From NCBI GenBank assembly GCA_051294375.1, contig CM119270.1, positions 684,956-748,955 on the forward strand: a stretch of DNA of 64,000 nt. Reading direction: 5' to 3'. The position numbers were made by a program, and so were the translations under genes. This stretch comes from Paraspadella gotoi. Lineage: Eukaryota > Chaetognatha. Under the pieces are notes generated by a model. That model did not search any database. It was not told the DNA's origin and saw nothing but the letters and a program-made list of their open reading frames with translations. Of this stretch, positions 60,394 through 64,000 are shown piece by piece (the first letter of the stretch is position 1; the number at the start of each line of letters is the position of its first letter).

Positions 60394-61276
60394 NNNNNNN
60401 NNNNNNNNNNNNNNNNNNNNNNNNNNNNNNNNNNNNNNNNNNNNNNNNNNNNNNNNNNNNNNNNNNNNNNNNNNNNNNNNNNNNNNNNNNNNNNNNNNNN
60501 NNNNNNNNNNNNNNNNNNNNNNNNNNNNNNNNNNNNNNNNNNNNNNNNNNNNNNNNNNNNNNNNNNNNNNNNNNNNNNNNNNNNNNNNNNNNNNNNNNNN
60601 NNNNNNNNNNNNNNNNNNNNNNNNNNNNNNNNNNNNNNNNNNNNNNNNNNNNNNNNNNNNNNNNNNNNNNNNNNNNNNNNNNNNNNNNNNNNNNNNNNNN
60701 NNNNNNNNNNNNNNNNNNNNNNNNNNNNNNNNNNNNNNNNNNNNNNNNNNNNNNNNNNNNNNNNNNNNNNNNNNNNNNNNNNNNNNNNNNNNNNNNNNNN
60801 NNNNNNNNNNNNNNNNNNNNNNNNNNNNNNNNNNNNNNNNNNNNNNNNNNNNNNNNNNNNNNNNNNNNNNNNNNNNNNNNNNNNNNNNNNNNNNNNNNNN
60901 NNNNNNNNNNNNNNNNNNNNNNNNNNNNNNNNNNNNNNNNNNNNNNNNNNNNNNNNNNNNNNNNNNNNNNNNNNNNNNNNNNNNNNNNNNNNNNNNNNNN
61001 NNNNNNNNNNNNNNNNNNNNNNNNNNNNNNNNNNNNNNNNNNNNNNNNNNNNNNNNNNNNNNNNNNNNNNNNNNNNNNNNNNNNNNNNNNNNNNNNNNNN
61101 NNNNNNNNNNNNNNNNNNNNNNNNNNNNNNNNNNNNNNNNNNNNNNNNNNNNNNNNNNNNNNNNNNNNNNNNNNNNNNNNNNNNNNNNNNNNNNNNNNNN
61201 NNNNNNNNNNNNNNNNNNNNNNNNNNNNNNNNNNNNNNNNNNNNNNNNNNNNNNNNNNNNNNNNNNNNNNNNNNNN
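60394..61276. other. Assembly gap (883 N)
   Basis: The largest gap; GA-rich on its right edge. Confidence 0.99.
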
Positions 61277-61966
61277 TGATGCTAGATTAGAGAAGAGAGA
61301 GAGAGAAGAAGATGAGAGAGAGAAGAGAGAGTAGAGAAGAGCAGGAGAGAGAGAGGAGGGAGAGAGAATGAGAGAGGAAGAAGGAGGAGGTGGAGAGAGA
61401 GTCCAGAATTGCCCGCCTTACTATTAAAACAGTGCCGATAAAATTCTAAAGGATTTTTTCTCATTAATCTTCCTCTGCCAAATTGATATCACTCGACGAC
61501 GATTCCGACGATGACGACGCACGCACGAACGACGACGGGACGACGACGGACGACCGGGCAGAGGAACGCAAAATGTGTATGAGGGGAGAAGCTGCGTCGA
61601 TGAAAAGCAGAAGAACCAGGGGGAATAATCGCTGTGTTACACTTTCGCTCTGTCTTTTCTTGTCTATAACGCTGACGTATTCTCGCGTCGGTCCTTCTCG
61701 TCTCTGTTTGTCCAGTCTGTCTCCGTGCTTATCATTCGGTTCTCGTGTCTCTGTTCCTACACAAAATAGCAATAGTTATAACAATAAAAAAATTACGATT
61801 TTTTTGCCATTTTATTTTTATTTTTCAACTCCTTTTTTTTGCCATAAGCCAGATGCCACTCGTTCTCTAGTAACACCTGCCACTTTTCAATCTGCCATCT
61901 CCCGAAAAATCCATTTTAAATCCTCTTGCCTTGTTCTTTCACTAACGCTCTCTCCTTTTCTTTCAC
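61277..61966. other. GA tract then low-repeat DNA
   Basis: GA/AGAG to about 61400, then CGA/GACG-rich DNA (61495-61560), then unremarkable C/T/A-rich DNA. A minus frame at 61464-61772 has mixed composition but contains no ATG, so I do not call it. Confidence 0.6.
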
Positions 61967-62193
61967 CTTTTTTGTCAACCTATCTATAAAAGTTTTCAGA
62001 ACTTCTCTTACCTTTCTTTGTCAACCTCTCTTTAAAAGTTTGTAGCACTTCTCTTCCCTTTCTTTGTCAATATCTTTTTAAAAATTTGCAGCACTTTTCT
62101 TACCTTTTTTTGTCAACCTCTCTTTAAAAGTTTGCAGCACTTCTCTTACCTTTCTTTGTCAACCTCTCTTTAAAAGTTTGCAGCATTTCACCT
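61967..62193 (+). repeat. 46-bp minisatellite, five units
   Basis: Units begin CTTTCTTTGTCAACC at 61967, 62012, 62058, 62104 and 62150 (period 45-46) and end GCAGCACTTCTCTTAC. The last two units are nearly identical and the first is the most diverged. Confidence 0.95.
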
Positions 62194-62228
62194 CTTTGCA
62201 TCTTTTGATTAATACTCAAGTAAATTCT

Positions 62229-62320
62229 CTTTTTTTCTTTTCTTTTCTTTTCTTTTCTTTTCTTTTCTTTTCTTTTCTTTTCTTTTCTTTTCTTTTCTTT
62301 TCTTTTCTTTTCTTTTCTAT
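62229..62320 (+). repeat. (TTTTC)n pentanucleotide repeat
   Basis: About 18 near-perfect TTTTC units immediately downstream of the 46-bp minisatellite. Confidence 0.96.
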
Positions 62321-62515
62321 CCTCTCTTCTTTCTCCTTTCTCCCCTCTACCTCTCTCCATTTCTTCTTCCTCTTCTTCCTCCTTTCATCTTCGCCGCATC
62401 ATTTTAGATGTCCTGTAGTGAAGGTCAAACTCTCTCTCCCTCTCCCTCTCCCTCCCTCTCCCTCTCCCTCTTTTCCCAAAGGATTCTTTCATCCGCGTCT
62501 CGTGAAAACGCGAAG

Positions 62516-62560
62516 ATGGCAAATGTCATTTTGGTCTCAGCTGAGGCCGACAAGAAATTC
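62516..62560 (+). CDS. Possible first coding exon, cut by a gap
   Basis: The ATG at 62516 lies in a good initiation context (GCGAAGATGG). It opens 15 codons, MANVILVSAEADKKF, directly into a gap. Upstream, a long pyrimidine tract (62430-62477) ends in CCCAAAG at 62475-62481, a plausible splice acceptor, so an exon could start at 62482. No family can be assigned from 15 residues. Confidence 0.22.
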
Positions 62561-62756
62561 NNNNNNNNNNNNNNNNNNNNNNNNNNNNNNNNNNNNNNNN
62601 NNNNNNNNNNNNNNNNNNNNNNNNNNNNNNNNNNNNNNNNNNNNNNNNNNNNNNNNNNNNNNNNNNNNNNNNNNNNNNNNNNNNNNNNNNNNNNNNNNNN
62701 NNNNNNNNNNNNNNNNNNNNNNNNNNNNNNNNNNNNNNNNNNNNNNNNNNNNNNNN
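62561..62756. other. Assembly gap (196 N)
   Basis: Interrupts the candidate exon on the left and a GC-rich minisatellite on the right. Confidence 0.99.
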
Positions 62757-62860
62757 GGCGTCGCTGGTCGCGCCCCCCTCCGACCGCCCACCTCTGACCG
62801 CCCCCTTTGACCGCCCCCTCTGACCGCCCCCTGCGACCACCCCCCTCTGACCACCCTCCC
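62757..62860 (+). repeat. ~12-bp GACCGCCCCCTCT minisatellite
   Basis: About seven units of TGACCGCCCCCT with small variants, beginning at the gap edge and so possibly extending into it. Confidence 0.9.
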
Positions 62861-62899
62861 TAGCTACTCCACACCCAAATGCCCCCTGCGATACACCTC

Positions 62900-63150
62900 C
62901 CCTGCCACTCCTTGCCACTCCACTGCCACTCCACTTACACTGCACTGCCACTCCTCTGCCACTGCACTGCCCACTAACCCTGCCACTCCCCTGACACTCC
63001 CGCACAATCCCGTGCCACTACTCTGCCACTCCACTGCCACTCCCCTACCAATCTCGTGCCACTCCCCTGCCAATCTCGTGCCACACTCCTGCCACTACAC
63101 TGCCACTCCTCTGCCACTCACTGCCACTCCCCTGCCATCCCCTTCCCCCT
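62900..63150 (+). repeat. ~10-bp CTGCCACTCC minisatellite
   Basis: About 20 degenerate units of CTGCCACTCC, with CCAATCTCGTGCCACTC variants. Frames read HSTATPL or GVAVEW repeats and are artefacts. Confidence 0.9.
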
Positions 63151-63791
63151 CTCTCTCGTGCTCCTCCTCTGCCTTCCTTCTTTTCTCTTCCCCTTTCTCC
63201 TTCTGAATGACCCGTCGCTTTTTCCTTTTTTTTTTTTCAAAAACCATTCCTACAATATTGGGCTCTCTTTTCCGAGACTGCCCCATTAAATATTGGGCTC
63301 TCTTAATCTTCCTCCCCGAATCGCGTCGTCGTCGTCGTCGTCGTCGTCTTCATCGTCGTCGTTCTTCATCGTCGTCGGCGTCATGGTCGTCAAGGATTCG
63401 CTTCGCCGTCAAATTCTGCTTATGTTTATTTCCCCCTCCTCCTCCCTCCTCCTCCTCCTCCTCCTCCTCCTCATACGACCCACAACCTTCTCATTTTTTT
63501 CTTTTCAGAATCTCCGCCTTTCTGTCTTCCTTTCTTTTTTTTTTTTTTTTTTCCTTTTTTCTTTTTTTTCCCTTTTTTCTTTTTTTTTTTTTTTCCTTTT
63601 TTTTTTCTTTTTTTTTATTTTTCATTTTTTTTAAATTTTTTCATATTTTTTTTCCTTGGTTTTTTTCTTTTTTAATTTTCCTTCCCCCCCTCTCTCTCTC
63701 TCTCTCTCTCTCCTCCTCTCTCTCTCTCTCTCTCTCTTCTCCTTACTTCCTCTCTCTTTCTATCTTTTCACTCTCTCTCTCTCTCTCTCTC

Positions 63792-63829
<38 letters not shown>

Positions 63830-63842
63830 TCCTCTCTCTCTC

Positions 63843-63881
<39 letters not shown>

Positions 63882-64000
63882 TTGTTTTTTATCAGTTTTC
63901 TTTTCAAAAGATTCCTCCTTTCTCTGACCTCAACGAATCCAGACCCAAGAATTAGCCCGAGTTCCCAGCGCAACCAACAAAAGCGCCTTGAGAGAAATAC
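63151..64000. repeat. GTC, TCC, poly-T and CT arrays
   Basis: Contains a GTC tract (63325-63395), a TCC tract (63437-63470), T-rich DNA (63525-63665) and CT arrays (63688-63875). The last 120 bases are low-repeat with nothing recognisable. Confidence 0.85.

Noticed and set aside
61464-61772. Minus-strand 102-codon frame with a hydrophobic segment
   Set aside because: It contains no ATG codon, and its end is encoded by CGA-type repeats.

Overview
This is repeat-dominated eukaryotic (animal) nuclear DNA in a draft assembly. Fourteen runs of N interrupt it, and it holds very many (GA/CT)n, (CGA/TCG)n, (GCC/GGC)n, (TTTC)n and (AAT)n arrays, polypyrimidine tracts, minisatellites, tRNA-like SINE heads and fold-back elements. 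I see no complete protein gene, rRNA, functional tRNA, CRISPR array or prokaryotic operon, and no recognisable viral gene. Nearly all long open frames are translations of simple repeats (poly-SL, poly-RE, poly-D, poly-F). The very high microsatellite load, the abundance of CpG-containing CGA triplets and a CCTAACC-rich block fit an SSR-rich invertebrate such as a decapod crustacean or a mollusc. I cannot fix the taxon from sequence alone.

The main organisation is a set of duplicated blocks. Block A (2226-4540) is copied directly at 17220-19684. It contains three tandem ~460-bp units, a CGA array and a G-quadruplex-type tract. Block B (4541-8655) has a partial direct copy (11037-12992) and an inverted copy (13018-17219). 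Block C (8656-11011) has a direct copy (19685-22085) and an inverted copy (37590-39623). Block D/E (22086-27745) faces an inverted partner (27920-35880). The segment 19685-39623 is therefore one nested imperfect palindrome of about 20 kb centred near 27826, with large insertions on each arm. A second palindrome is centred on the 25-N gap at 12993-13017.

Further right, 39649-48560 is a mosaic of CT/GA tracts, AT-rich DNA, a degenerate ~150-bp repeat family (45080-46060) and a head-to-head SINE pair near 47745. Block G (48560-51500) is copied at 51839-54415 and block F (55030-55790) at 58583-59470. The end of the window holds a GCGCC-rich patch, an 883-N gap, a 46-bp minisatellite and two GC-rich minisatellites.

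All six gaps of exactly 25 N lie at the edges of duplicated blocks. The copies differ mainly by small indels, yet some stretches are perfectly identical. This suggests that scaffolding or uncollapsed-read artefacts contribute much of the structure, although real segmental duplication in an unstable repeat-rich region is not excluded. The weak gene-like signals are a candidate first coding exon at 62482-62560 cut by a gap, a frame ending at 41210 after a gap, a minus-strand open frame at 43233-43502, a frameshifted coding-like stretch at 56144-56484, and a pair of coding-like frames on opposite palindrome arms at 25942-26202 and 30081-30538. None can be named.
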